Part shown: positions 1 to 11,095 of the stretch, in pieces
Numbering within the stretch: the stretch's first letter is position 1
How the letters are laid out: every line of letters begins with the position of its first letter
DNA from: Hanleya hanleyi
Lineage: Eukaryota; Mollusca; Polyplacophora; Lepidopleurida; Hanleyidae
Assembly: GCA_036873755.1 (NCBI GenBank)
Contig: JAVTVY010019610.1
Span: 1 to 64,000 of the forward strand
Length of the DNA stretch: 64,000 bases
Reading direction: 5' to 3'
Made by a program: the position numbers and the translations under genes
The notes under the pieces: model-generated
Databases searched by the model: none
What the model was told of the DNA's origin: nothing
The model's input: only the letters and a program-made list of their open reading frames with translations

Positions 1-1855
1 AAAGAACTGAAATAAAAGTAAAGCAGCTATACGTAGAAACGAAGTTGTGAAAACGTATATATACAGCCAGATCTCAGCCCTAAACAGATTCCGTCATGTC
101 GATAAGCTCTCCAGGAAAGAACTCAAGGCAGCATGGCCTTGTGGCACGGAGAGTTTTTCTAGTGAAAGAGGGCTGGTCATTCCGTTTCGTTGCCCCGCCT
201 CGATGGTAAGTTCTATGATATAGCTCACACTTGTATATACGTTTCGCTGTGCCACGCCTACAGTGCAATACGCATTAGTTTATTATAGAAACTGCTATAT
301 GGTTTGCTGTAATGCATAAGTTCCACAAACACCAAGCTGTTGACTTCTCCTGCAAATCTACCAGCTACTGTAGTTAGCTTCATCAACAATTTTTGGGTGA
401 ACTCAGTTTCAATTATGTAACGATGGAGTTACAAAAGTTGCTCCCCTGAAAAAAAATCCAGTGAGTTCCAATGATGTGTGGTTCTGTTAACCCTATCAAG
501 CCTGTGGGATCCATCAGAGTTAAATTGTGCATTTCTAATGAGCAACAATAAAGGGTTATTTTGGAAAGAGAACATAGTTCAAATGTTAAATAGTTTAAAT
601 GTTAAAATGTTAAAGGTTAAAATGTGTGCATTACCAACACTAAAGGGTTATTTTGGAAAAAGAACAGTCAAGTGTCACGTCTCCGTTCGTTCCGGCTCTG
701 TCAGGCAACTATCCTACTTTCTCTACCCTATTTTTATCGCGGTCTGCAGAGAGTTTGATGGCTGTGAAGAGTCGCTGCGTCCATAAAAATCTGTCGATTC
801 AAGACAGTGCTTCAATAACGTGTACCGCACCTTGCCACTGTATGTTAATTTATCAATAATGCTAGTGTGGGATAGGTCCTGCTCAGTTCTTCGTTTGAAC
901 AGGGATTCAACGGTAAAAAAGGACTAGAAAGTGGCAACCCACGGTCATTTTGGTGAAAAGTTGATGCAACCAGTGACAGCAGTGGTCTGAATGTAAATAT
1001 TCTTTGTCTTAGTAGTTCAATTATGTTACAACCATTTCGTAAAGGATCATAGCGATTCCTTACATATGGCAAATATAGACCTACACCACACATGAATCTG
1101 ATGATGGGACAGAACTCCATTTAAGCGACCTTCTAACAGCACACATACACACTGAATAGCTATGAACAGACTTCCCTTTAGATCAGACACTCCTGCACCT
1201 GCATCCCAACATCTGAGAGGACTTGATGCCCATCGAGCTGCTTCTCGTTTCTCTTGCTGACATCCATGCTGTGTAGGTTCCACTAAAATGGAAAGAACAA
1301 ACAATTCAAACCCAGAAGATCCACTGAATTTGAAGTGAGAACACCCATTGGAATATCCCACTTTATGATGAAATATGGTATAAATTCAGCTTGACCGTTT
1401 CCGAATATTTTATAGGACAAAAATGTGTTCCACTATTACCTTTACATTCCCACTACTACATTAAAATCTTAATAAAAGATCAAAAAGAGCATTATGGGTG
1501 ATGTACTGCTTTACAATGCACCTTGGTGGAACGGGATTTTTCCGCCTATAAATGTTTGGAGACAAGATTTAACAATGGGATTTACGGAAATGTACATATA
1601 AACACAGGGGCTCGTTATCGATGTTAATCAGATTATGGAGTGGGGTCGAGATAGTAGAAGTTCACAATTAAACCTAAGTAACCAACAACGGCAATGATAA
1701 TTAACTAGAGATGTATTTGCATCAGGTCAGCTTCAAACCAGAGAATACAGAGAAACCGAATAAAAAGGGGACCAAGAAAGAAACCGCTGAAGAAACGGAC
1801 ATCCAGCCAGGAAAAGAGTAAGAAAGGTAACCAAGACTTAAGGAGGATAATACCA
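1..1855. other. Unassigned AT-rich sequence
   Basis: I recognise no gene, RNA or element end here. ORFs up to about 100 codons occur on both strands but none shows a family motif or splice-flanked exon structure. The only local structure is a short direct repeat at 549-574 and 641-666. A purine-rich stretch at about 1735-1830 precedes the start of element B. Confidence 0.5.
549..666. repeat. 26-bp direct repeat, two copies 92 bp apart
   Basis: The phrase TAAAGGGTTATTTTGGAAA followed by (A/G)AGAACA occurs at 549-574 and again at 641-666 with one difference. The space between holds further short AT-rich repeats of the type AATGTTAAA. It looks like local slippage or duplication and has no recognised function. 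Confidence 0.6.
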
Positions 1856-2020
1856 GAACGAGAGATCATGAAGGATCTTGGCGCCCACCATTGTCCGATA
1901 ATTGTAAGCTAATAAGAGGAACTTTTTGTCCATTGTTACTAAGAACGAACAATTGATTTGTAATCTTGTTTACAGAATTTCGAATCTGAGCGAAATAGAT
2001 CGAACATGAATTGCAGGCAA

Positions 2021-2051
2021 GCACCTAAAAGGTGCGTGGACCCCTCAGCCT
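2021..2051 (+). other. Element A 5' terminus: hairpin plus subterminal inverted motif
   Basis: GCACC-TAAAA-GGTGC forms a 5-bp hairpin at 2021-2035. At 2040-2051 lies ACCCCTCAGCCT, which is complementary (11 of 12) to the 3' arm of the terminal hairpin at 4052-4063. The hairpin's own 5' arm has A in place of the central T and so leaves an A-A mismatch. Confidence 0.75.
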
Positions 2052-2543
2052 GTTTTTTTTTAGTCAAGTAGGATCAGGGCTGCATCTAGAGCCAGTTTAG
2101 TTTTGGAAAACATATGGGCACCCAAAACTCAAATGAAACAAAAAACGAAAGTGTTGTTGTTGTTCAATTTGAAAGCATTTCTGAAGGAAATACTCCTAGA
2201 AAAAGCTTCTGGAAGCCTCAATATCGATCGGATTGCATAGCTGGGTATTGAATTTCATGTTAATAAACCTCTGTTTTGTGATTGATCACAGGCTCTTTGC
2301 GCTGAAATTCACTTAAAAAATGTGGACCCTCAATAATGAATTACGAAAAAGAACTGGGAGTTTGGGATCGGAACCTACAAAAAATCCCTGGATACCGTAT
2401 ATAACAGACTTCGGTTTCACGTGAGTGGTGTGCTGGGATTACAGCATGCAAGGAAGTGTAGCTTTATCAGTGGCAATTTATGCATTGCACAAGTGTGATA
2501 ACAAGTAAACACACTTATTGACACAGGCCCACCCTTATCATTA

Positions 2544-2565
2544 TTTTTTTTGGGGGGGGGGGGGG
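2544..2565 (+). repeat. T8-G14 homopolymer tract
   Basis: Eight T are followed by fourteen consecutive G (2552-2565) inside element A. Comparable G or C runs recur in the window (10093-10100, about 19232-19251, about 19743-19754, about 41926-41938, 29460-29471). Confidence 0.9.
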
Positions 2566-2640
2566 CATAAGCTCCAGGTATGCAAACTGATTCAAAATTG
2601 CACACAGTCAGTCTAAAAATGGGCTCTCCTAATCACTTGT

Positions 2641-4020
2641 TTTACATAATTTCCAAGGTACAGTAACATGTTTGGTGACAAAAATTGAAGCATTATGTTG
2701 TACCAGTTAAATATGGTTCACAAATATGGTTCATGCAAAAGTTTTAGAATAAATCATATAATGTACATGTAGAATAGAATGATTTAATAGCAAAATTTAA
2801 GAAAAATGTTGTCCTTCATTCAATGAGAATCATGAATGGACCAGGCTTTCTTGTATCAGGGAACCTTCAAAATTCACAACGAAACATGCAACCAAGGGTT
2901 CCCGATGGGCATAGATAACAGTGCAAAATCTAAGCCATCAATAAATTAAAAAATTAAAAAAATTAAAAATCATGAAATTATCATAGCCATCTGAAAATCT
3001 AATCATTTCATCTGTCAACATTCAGGAAGCTCTCACCAAAGTTTGGTCAGGCCCGACTTGATAGATCTGCAGATATTCAGCGGACAAGAACATGTTGATG
3101 GGCATAGATAACAGTGCAGAAGCTAAGCCATCAATAAATAATAATTTTTTTTTTTTAAATAATGACATCATCATAGCCATCTGAAAATCTAATCATTTCA
3201 TCTGTCAACATTCAGGAAGCTCTCACCAAAGTTTGGTCAGGCCCGACTTCATAGATCTGCAGATATTTAGCGGACAAGAAAATGTTGACGGACGGACGCC
3301 GGACGGACGGACGCTAGGACGGACGGACGCTAGGACGGACGGTACATAATTTCCAAGGTACAGTAACATGTTTGGTGACAAAAATTGAAGCATTATGTTG
3401 TACCAGTTAAATGTGTGGACACAAATATGGTTCATGCAAAAGTTTTAGAATAAATCATATGATGTACATGTAGAATAGAATGATTTAATAGCAAAATTTA
3501 AGAAAAATGTTGTCCTTCATTCAATGAGGCTTTCTTGTATCAGGGAACCTTCAAAATTCACAACGAAACATGCAACCAAGGGTTCCTGATGGGCATAGAT
3601 AACAGTGCAAAAGCTAAGCCATCAATAAATAAAAAAATTAAAAAAAATTAAAAATCATGAAATTATCATAGCCATCTGAAAATCTAATCATTTCATCTGT
3701 CAACATTCAGGAAGCTCTCACCAAAGTTTGGTCAGGCCCGACTTGATAGATCTGCAGATATTCAGCGGACAAGAACATGTTGATTGGCATAGATAACAGT
3801 GCAGAAGCTAAGCCATCAATAAATAATAATTTTTTTTTTTTTAAATCATGACATCATCATAGCCATCTGAAAATCTAATCATTTCATCTGTCAACATTCA
3901 GGAAGCTCTCACCAAAGTTTGGTCAGGCCCGACTTCATAGATCTGCAGATATTTAGCGGACAAGAAAATGTTGACGGACGGACGCCGGACGGACGGACGC
4001 TAGGACGGACGGACGTACGT
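2641..4020 (+). repeat. Tandem core of element A (two ~690-bp units, each with two ~190-bp subunits)
   Basis: TTTACATAATTTCCAAGGTA or its close relative starts both large units. Within each, the phrase GATAACAGTGC(A)A..CTAAGCCATC begins two subunits (near 2915, 3105, 3595 and 3790). Each subunit ends with TCTGCAGATATT(C/T)AGCGGACAAGAA. The first large unit already ends with a GGAC tract (3291-3340), showing that the duplication included the microsatellite. Related single monomers occur inside element D at 6460-6890. Confidence 0.85.
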
Positions 4021-4036
4021 ACATGGCAACGACAAG

Positions 4037-4063
4037 ACCCCACAGCCCTATGGGCTGAGGGGT
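4037..4063 (+). other. Element A 3' terminal hairpin
   Basis: Stem ACCCC-(A)-CAGCCC, loop TAT, then GGGCTG-(A)-GGGGT, followed by A5. The stem is 11 bp with one internal A-A mismatch. It directly follows the GGAC-rich tract, as in the 3' ends of families B, C and D here. Confidence 0.85.
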
Positions 4064-4537
4064 AAAAAGGGACACTGGAAAACACCAAAATATAAAAGTT
4101 TCAGGAGTCTCAAGATTTCTAGAAACTGTTCTCATGTCTGTTGTTATAGTACAAGAGAAATTAGCAAAGTTAGTCTGAAAGTGAATGTACATATGTACAG
4201 AGGATCCTTCGTCTTCGTTTTGTAGCATTTTTATTTTATTTTTTTTTTTTGCACGTGTCATCCTTGGGTACTGGAAGCGAAGACAAATCTCTTTGACACT
4301 TTGGTATGAGCTATGAAACATACTTAAGATTTTATAATTTGGAACGAATTTTAATTCTGCTCTGTTTACTGGGCTAGTTTTGAGATATCTCTTTTAAGAT
4401 ACCATGCTCGAAAATAGAAAGAGGGTACAATACTTACTACTGAAGGGATCCGGTCTGCGCAGTAATGTTGAAACTTCGAAAATGTCTGAATCTTGCTTAT
4501 CTCCCTTGGATCGAAACATGCAGTAGTCTACAGTTGT

Positions 4538-4795
4538 CGAGTTGTGACGTTGTGTCACAAGAGTGATGCTCCTTCATGTAGCGGACCCACCGGCAGACGA
4601 AAGGGCGGGGCAGTTCACCTGCAACTGCATGGACTAAAGAAAACTGATTTAAAATTTGAAGAAATACATTTTAATTCCTTATTATTTGAACTCCTTGCTA
4701 TGGAAGGTGAAGGTATGGATATTCTCTATAGTCGATATATAGAATATGCCCCACCGTTTGATCCGCCGACTCTTGTGATGCAACGTCACAACTCG
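4538..4795. repeat. Internal 258-bp inverted-repeat module of family B
   Basis: CGAGTTGTGACGTTG..TCACAAGAGT at 4538-4564 is repeated inverted at 4769-4795, with two internal differences over 27 bp. The same module sits at 8705-8943 in the second B copy, so it was present before the two copies separated. It may be an older MITE fixed in the family or a functional part of it. Confidence 0.7.
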
Positions 4796-5738
4796 GGAAT
4801 ACCTGATTTGAAGCGTAACTTGGATTTTCGAATCGGATCAAAAAGGTATCTTGCACAACTAGGCTCCATGTGGGACCTGTGTACCAAATTTCAGAAAGAT
4901 CCATGAAATATTTCGTGAGAATTCAAGATAACTACGTTTCAAGGGAAAATTCAAGATGGCCTTATTGGATTTTCGAATCGGACCAGGGCAACAAGGGGAA
5001 CCTATATACCAAATTTGAGAAAGATCCCTGCAGTACTTCCTGAGAAATCACGATAACAAAGTTGCATGGGAAAATCCAATATGGCCGCCTGTTGGCCATA
5101 TTGGATTTTCGAATCGGACCAGAAAAGGTATCTTGCACAATCAGACCCTAAGGGGAACCTGTGTACCAAATTTGAGAAAGATCCATGCAGTACTTCCGGA
5201 GAAATAACGATAAAGTTTAAGGAGAAATCGAAGATGGCTGCCTGGTGGCAATATTGGATTATCGAATCGGACTAGAAAAGGTATATTGCACAACTAGACC
5301 CCAAGGGGAACATGTGTACCAAATTTGAGAAAGATCCATGCAGTACTTCCTGAGGAATGACGATAAAGTTTCATGGGGAAATCTAAGATGGCTGCCTGGT
5401 GGCCATATTGCATTTTCGAATCGGACCAGAAAAGGTATCTTGCACGACCAGACCCCAAGGGGAACCCGTGTACCAAATTTGAGAAAGATCCATGCAGTAC
5501 TTCCCGAGGAATGACGATAAAGTTTCATGGGGAAATCCAAGATGGCTGCCTTGTGGCCATATTGGATTTTCGAATCAGACCAGAAAAGATATCTTGTATA
5601 ACCAGATCCCAAGGGGAACCGGTGTACCAAATTTGAGAAAAATCCATGCAGTAGTTTCGGAGAAATGATAACAAGAATTGTTTACGGACGGACGACTGAC
5701 TGACTGACGACGGACCACGGACAAAAAGCGATTTGAAC

Positions 5739-5764
5739 AGCCCACCATCTTTTGATGGTGGGCT
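5739..5764 (+). other. Element B copy 1 3' terminal hairpin
   Basis: AGCCCACCATC (5739-5749), loop TTTT, GATGGTGGGCT (5754-5764), followed by A5T. This is a perfect 11-bp stem. It resembles an intrinsic terminator in form, but here it marks the element end because the same structure closes the second copy at 9607-9632. Confidence 0.88.
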
Positions 5765-5914
5765 AAAAATAATTTCCAGATTTTAGACAGAGTCCCTTCA
5801 TAAATTTGTAATAATTCCTCAAATAATTGAAGTATCCCACTGAAATTTTTACTGATGATAGACTTGGCTATAAGTGTTGCAAAAAGGGTAGCAAGAATGA
5901 TATGGGTTCAACAG

Positions 5915-7807
5915 AAGGGTGTAAAACAAGCAGCCAGAGGATGCTAAGTCCCCCGCCGAAATGGCAGCAATATTTTTTAGCATTGTTGGTCTCGGGGGAT
6001 ATACACGAGGGAGGCAACTGCTACTTCATAGGTGTTGGATGCGGAAGGGACTTTCTGCCTTCCCAAGTTTTAAAATCAACTCGGAATGGTTGACTGAACT
6101 TTTTTTGCTTCTGTAATATAATTTCCATGCAGTGAAGCACGGAAATTATGTAACCGAGAAGCGACTCCAAGTGACATCTCCAGGCATATTATCTGCAAAC
6201 CAAATTTGATGAGAAGCTGAATGCATCCTCAACCTATTGTCTGGAAACCAAAATTTAAATTTGCCACCAGGTGTCTCCACCTGTAGGTGCATAGAAAGCT
6301 CCCTGTACATGAAACAACCACACTGACAACTGCATGCCATCATCTGTCAGTCCGAAAAACCACAAGCTGGAATTCAATTCAGTTCAGAAAATTGATCATA
6401 TGCACAGTGTGCACCCAAACTTTAGGAACTCAGTTGTAATTAATATAGTAAGTTACACGTGTGGACACAAATGGTTCCTGAAGAAGCTTTAGGGTAAATC
6501 ATATGATGTGAGATACAATTATTTGATAGCAAAATGGAAGGAAATGTTGTCCTTCATTTAAGATTACACGAAAAAAAAAAAATGGGTTCGGTATTTCATA
6601 TTATACTTTTGAAATAAAATATGGTTCAGGCAAAAGCTTTAGGGTAAATCATATGATGTGGAATAGAATGATTTCATAGCAAAATTGAAGGAAATGTCCT
6701 TCATTTTTAGGGCGACATGATCTTCAAAACTAACACGGGTTCGGTACTGCGGGGATCCCCCCGCCAGTTATTTCATATTATACTTCTGAAATAAAATATG
6801 GTTCCTGCAAAAGCTTAAGGGTAAATCATATGATGTGGAATAGAAATACTGGACCGCAAATTTGAGAAAATGGTGTCCTTCATTTAAAGCGACATGAAAT
6901 TCAAAACTAACAGCGAGAAGCGGAAGAAAGAAGAAAAAATGACAAACGCATTTAGGGATGCCTAATTATTAGACAAAGCATTTGGAAGTTATAGCTTGTG
7001 AAGAATTTGAATGGAAACCACGGACATTCACAGAAGATTGGAACAAGACCCAGTGGTGCCACCTTCAGGTGGATCATGCTGAAACGCAATACCAACCCAT
7101 GTCTGGTCACAAGGAGTGTATATGCTAAATTTCGAAGGAATCCGACAAAGCTTTTGGAAGTTATCGCCTGTGAAGAATTTGAACAGACATCCACAGACAC
7201 AAACAGAGCAAGACCCATTTTAACTGGAACGGACACAAAGAAGCGAAACTCAATGGCGCCACCTCCAGGCAAATGTTACTGAAATCCAGTACGCAACCGC
7301 GTCTTCTCACGAGGAATGCGTATGCCGAATTTCGGAAGAATCCAAGAAAGCGTTTGGAAGTTATCGTTTGTAACTGACATCCACGAACACAAAGAAGCAA
7401 GATCCATTTTGACCCAGTGGCGCCACCTTCAGGCAGATGTTGCTGAAATGCGATACCGGCTGGCGTCTTGTCGCAAGGAATGCGTATGCCAAATTTCGGA
7501 AGAATCCAACAAAGCGTTAGGAAGTAATCATTCGAACAGACATGCACGGACATCCACGGACCTGCACGGACACATAGAAGCAAGAACCATTTTGACCCAG
7601 TGGCGCCACCTTCAGGCAGATGTTGCTGAAATGTGATACCGGCTGGCGTCTTGTCGCAAGGAATGCGTATGCCAAATTTCGGAAGAATCCAACAAAGCGT
7701 TAGGAAGTAATCATTCGAACAGACATGCACGGACATCCACGGACATGCACGGACACATAGGAGCAAGAACCATTTTAAAGTCCCCCAGCCGCGTTGCGGC
7801 GGGGGAC
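5915..7807 (+). mobile_element. Helentron-like non-autonomous element, family D
   Basis: The 5' subterminal motif GTCCCCCGCCG (5948-5958) matches 11 of 12 complement positions of the 3' hairpin arm at 7796-7807. The left border is estimated by analogy with A and B. The first half carries three monomers related to element A (AGGGTAAATCATATGATGTG near 6493, 6640 and 6822). The second half has about four monomers of roughly 190 bp with GTGGCGCCACCTTCAGG and TATGCCAAATTTCGGAAGAA. The last two are nearly identical (7420-7560 and 7600-7740) and end in CACGGACATCCACGGAC. A 201-codon minus-strand ORF across these monomers is a by-product of the repeats. Confidence 0.7.
7780..7807 (+). other. Element D 3' terminal hairpin
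   Basis: GTCCCCC-(A bulge)-GCCGC, loop GTT, GCGGC-GGGGGAC, followed by AATAATG. This is a 12-bp stem with one bulged A. The distant 5' motif at 5948-5958 lacks the bulge. Confidence 0.85.
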
Positions 7808-8129
7808 AATAATGGTGTGAAATTACCGAATTGGACTTTCACTGGTTCTAGAAGGATAATAATAAGGAAGAGTTGCTTAAAATTGGAATAAAACACAGAT
7901 TGGAAGGTTCCAATAAGTCCTCAACAGATGGGTACTGGAGTGAGGAAAGACAAATACCTACAAAATTGAAAAAACAAAACAGGACATAAGAGGAAGTGAA
8001 ACATTGGAGGTCACCATGCTGTTGGTGGCACTTTTTCAAACAACGCCATGAATATTAATGAATCCAAATTAACCCCTTTCAGTGAAACAGAATGATGAAT
8101 TTAAAGGACTCCCCTCCCAAACCACACGT
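7808..8129. other. Unassigned spacer between elements D and B2
   Basis: About 320 bp of AT-rich sequence. I see no ORF of interest, hairpin or repeat ends. Confidence 0.5.
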
Positions 8130-9632
8130 GAACGGGAGATGCTGAAGGATCTTGACGCCCACCATTGTCCGATAATTGTAAGCTAATGACAAGAGGATCG
8201 TTTTGTCCATTGTTACTAAGAACAAACGATTGATATGTAATTTTGTTTACAGAATTTCGAATCTGAGCGAAAAAGATCGAAAAAGGGACACTGGAAAACA
8301 ACAAGATATCATCTTTCTAAGTTTAAGGAGTTTCAAGATTTCTAGAAACTGTACTTATGTCGGTTGTTATAGTACAAGAGAAAAGTTAGTCTGAAAGTGA
8401 ATATCCGGAGGATCCTTCGTCCTCGTTTTGTTGTATTATATTTTTGCACGTGTCATCATTGGGTACTGGAAGCGAAGACAAATCTCTTCGACTCTTCGGC
8501 ATGAGCTATAAAACCTACTTAAGATTTTATAATTAGGAGCGAATTCTGTTCCGTTTACTGGGCTAGTTCGAGATATCTCTTTAAGATACTATGCTCGAAA
8601 ATAGTAAGATGGTACAATACTTAATACTGAAGGGATCCGCGCAGTAATGTTGAAACTTCGAAAGTGTCTGAATCCTGATGAAACACGCAGTAGTCTACAG
8701 TTGTCGAGTTGTAACGTTGTGTCACAAGAGTGACGTCCCTCCATGTAGCCGGCAGACGAAACAGTGGGGCAGTTCACTGGACTAAAGAAAACTGATTTAA
8801 AATTTGAAGAAATACATTTTAATTCCGAATTATTTGAACCTCTTGAAATGGAAGGTGAAGGTATGGATATTCTCTATAGTCACTATATAGAATATGTCCC
8901 ACCGTTTGATCCGCCGACTCGTGTGATGCAACGTCACAACTCGGGAATACCGTATTAATTTGAAGCGTAACTTGGATTTTCGAATTTGACTAAAAAAGAA
9001 GGTATCTGGCACAACTAGGCCCCATGTGGGATCTGTGTACAAAATTTGAGAAAAATCCATGAAGTAGTTCCTGAGAATTCACGATAACTATGTTTCAAGG
9101 GGAAATCCAAGATGGGCGCCTGGTGGCCATATTGGATTTTTGAATTGGGCCAGAAAAGGGTATTTTGCACAACTAGACCCTGAGGGGAACCAGTGTACCA
9201 AATTTGAGAAAGATCCATGCAGCAGTTCCTGAGAAATCGCAATAACAAGGTTTCATTGGGAAATCCAAGATGGCCGCCTTGTGGCCATTTTGGATTTTCC
9301 AATCGGACCAAAAAAGGTATCTTGCACAACTAGACCCCAAGGGGATCCTGTGTAACAAATTTGAGAAAGTTCCGTGCAGTAGTTCCCGAGAACTCGCGAT
9401 AAGGTTTCATGGGGAAATCCAAGATGGCTGCCTAGTGGCCATATGGGATTTTCGAATCGGACCAGAGAAGGTATCTTGCACAACTAGACCCCAAGCGGAA
9501 CCTGTGTACCAAATTTGAGAAAGATCCATGAAGTAGTTCCTGAGAAATAGCGATAACAAGAATTGTTTACGGACGGACGGACGGACGGACGAAAAGTGAT
9601 TTGAACAGCCCACCATCTGGTGATTGTGGGCT
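8130..9632 (+). mobile_element. Helentron-like non-autonomous element, family B copy 2 (uninterrupted)
   Basis: This is the full-length sibling of 1856-5764, about 1.5 kb. It starts at GAACGGGAGAT, carries the subterminal motif GCCCACCAT at 8157-8165 and keeps the continuous sequence GATCGAAAAAGGGAC at 8275-8289, where copy 1 holds element A. It includes the internal inverted-repeat module and about four tandem monomers. It ends with a pure GGAC tract (about 9570-9590) and a hairpin. Divergence from copy 1 is visible throughout (substitutions and indels), so the copies are old. Confidence 0.75.
9607..9632 (+). other. Element B copy 2 3' terminal hairpin
   Basis: AGCCCACCATC, loop TGGT, GATTGTGGGCT, then A5T. 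One mismatch has accumulated relative to the perfect stem of copy 1. Confidence 0.85.
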
Positions 9633-10065
9633 AAAAATATCCACAAAGGTCAAAGGGTTAAAATTGGCCAGGTTTGCCCATAATACTGTTTAGATACCCT
9701 ACATGGAGTATCTATTACCATAACAATACAACAACGTGCTCCTGGGACTGCAGTTGTAAACATAAGTTCAAGACGCATAACTCATTTTTTAGCGCTCGAC
9801 ACGAACATAACACAAGACAGAAATATTTACACCTTAGAAATACATTATTCTCGCCTTGTAGGACATCTTCATAATCTTCAAAAAATAGACCAATTCCACC
9901 AATTTCTGTGCGTTGTTGTTCTGCACGTCTCTGCGGAAAGCGACACCTAGTGGCGAGGTTGACTGCAAATTGCTAACTCCGCAATAATCGGCACTTCCGG
10001 GAAATAGTCCCTAAATGAAATAGTCATTACCGTTTCTAAACACCACACATTAAGGAATATATCTC
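9633..10065. other. Unassigned spacer
   Basis: About 430 bp between element B2 and the 6-kb TIR element. No coding or repeat signal was recognised. Confidence 0.5.
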
Positions 10066-10390
10066 TTAGGGCTATTCCAGAAAAAAAGGTATGGGGGGGG
10101 CGGATGGGCGAGTTTTTTACTACCCACCACCCATAGAAATGAATTTACTGCCACAACAAGGACCCACAGAATTCAATTATCTAGGCATCCCACCACCCAT
10201 AGAAAAAAAACAAAAAAACGGTTGGCCTCCTACCATGGTCGTTGTTGTTGTTGTTTATGGAGATCACTTCCCGGGCCAATATTTTTAATTTTTTCATGGT
10301 TTGCACGGGTCCATAAAAGTTTGTAATTTTTATATTGAAAATTCAAGGCCTTGAAAGTTAGATTTTTTTCCCGTAGGTCCTTGAAAGTGC

Positions 10391-11095
10391 TTGAATTTTA
10401 CTGTAATAGGTATAAGTATGGTTGGCAGTCCAGCAAAATGGAATAAAAACTCCACTGACGATCGTTGTTTCCGTCTCCTGTTGTGTTTCCCCTTTCCATC
10501 CGTCGCTCCTGTACATATGCTCTGGCCTAAACCGTGTATTATGTTTGATATCTCTATCATAGTTCATTTAAAAGACTCGGGGCCATCCTTAAAATATGTC
10601 AGTTGGCGTAACCCGCCCTCCCCATCGAAAAGCTACCAACCCAAAAGTTTTTATCAGCCATCTGTCGCCGTAAATGTTTTTTCTTTTTCTTCAACTTCAA
10701 GCAGTCCCTGTGTAGTTATTATCATTAAATTGCGTAGGTCGTGAATTTGTCCACCAGAGTTGCAAGTTTCAAGAATGAAATACAAAGAAAATATGGTCTA
10801 CGAAACGAAAGAAAAATCTGCCCTCACGTTGATTTTGTTGAAAAGCGATATGCGTGTTGAAAACTTTTGTGCCTTACTTCCCTATTTTGAAAGTGAACTC
10901 TTCCAATTCGATTCGTCGGGAGGCTTGTGGGATTACAACATCGGGTCAGTGGAAGTTTCCATTACCGCAATAGGGATGGTAGCCCGACAGTATTGCGACA
11001 CGTGCCTGCAGTCAGTCAACCATATTTCCCGGCTAAATCTGTACCGTGATGCCGACGTTTGGTTCATTATCCATCAAACACGAAGTAAAAAGTGA
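10391..11095 (+). other. Possible decayed coding region of the 6-kb element
   Basis: Two open stretches lie head to tail: 10391-10744 (117 codons) and 10760-11095 (111 codons, ending SRLNLYRDADVWFIIHQTRS and KK). I do not recognise a transposase signature such as a DDE region. The position, a few hundred bp inside the left TIR, suits a transposon gene. The second ORF has a fairly protein-like composition. This could equally be chance. Confidence 0.2.

Larger units (their letters stand above)
2004..4063 (+). mobile_element. Helentron-like non-autonomous element, family A, inserted into B copy 1
   Basis: The element begins just after GATCGA. It has a small 5' hairpin (2021-2035) and a subterminal motif ACCCCTCAGCC (2040-2050). 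Two long direct repeats of about 690 bp follow, starting near 2641 and 3341. Each holds two copies of a roughly 190-bp unit with TCACCAAAGTTTGGTCAGG. The element ends in a GGAC-rich tract (3973-4018) and a hairpin (4037-4063). Flanking sequence matches the continuous segment at 8275-8290, so the borders are known to within about 2 bp. No coding region was seen. Confidence 0.78.
1856..5764 (+). mobile_element. Helentron-like non-autonomous element, family B copy 1, split by element A
   Basis: The left piece is 1856-2003 and the right piece 4064-5764. Together they align with the uninterrupted copy at 8130-9632. A 5' subterminal motif GCCCACCAT (1883-1891) matches the complement of the 3' hairpin arm. 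The body ends in tandem monomers of about 145-150 bp containing AAGATGGCTGCCTGGTGGCC and TGTACCAAATTTGAGAAAGA. A degenerate GGAC/TGAC tract follows at about 5680-5715, and then the terminal hairpin. There is no replicase, so it would depend on a helper. The class assignment rests on architecture (subterminal inverted motif, tandem core, tetranucleotide tract, 3' hairpin), remembered for DINE-1/HINE and pearl elements. Confidence 0.7.

Noticed and set aside
845..1361. Overlapping minus-strand ORFs of 91 and 104 codons
   Set aside because: No motif, no splice or repeat support. Chance ORFs remain the simplest explanation.
4493..4906. 137-codon ORF in element B
   Set aside because: The second copy of the element does not keep the frame, and no domain was recognised.
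5259..5636. ORFs of 60-123 codons in element B (also at 9015-9518)
   Set aside because: They are products of tandem monomers, with the same peptide repeating with the DNA period on both strands.
5739..5770. Rho-independent terminator (hairpin followed by A/T run)
   Set aside because: The hairpin is the conserved terminus of a repeated mobile element, and the genome is not bacterial.
7161..7766. 201-codon minus-strand ORF
   Set aside because: It spans tandem monomers of element D and its protein sequence repeats with the DNA unit. There is no independent coding evidence.
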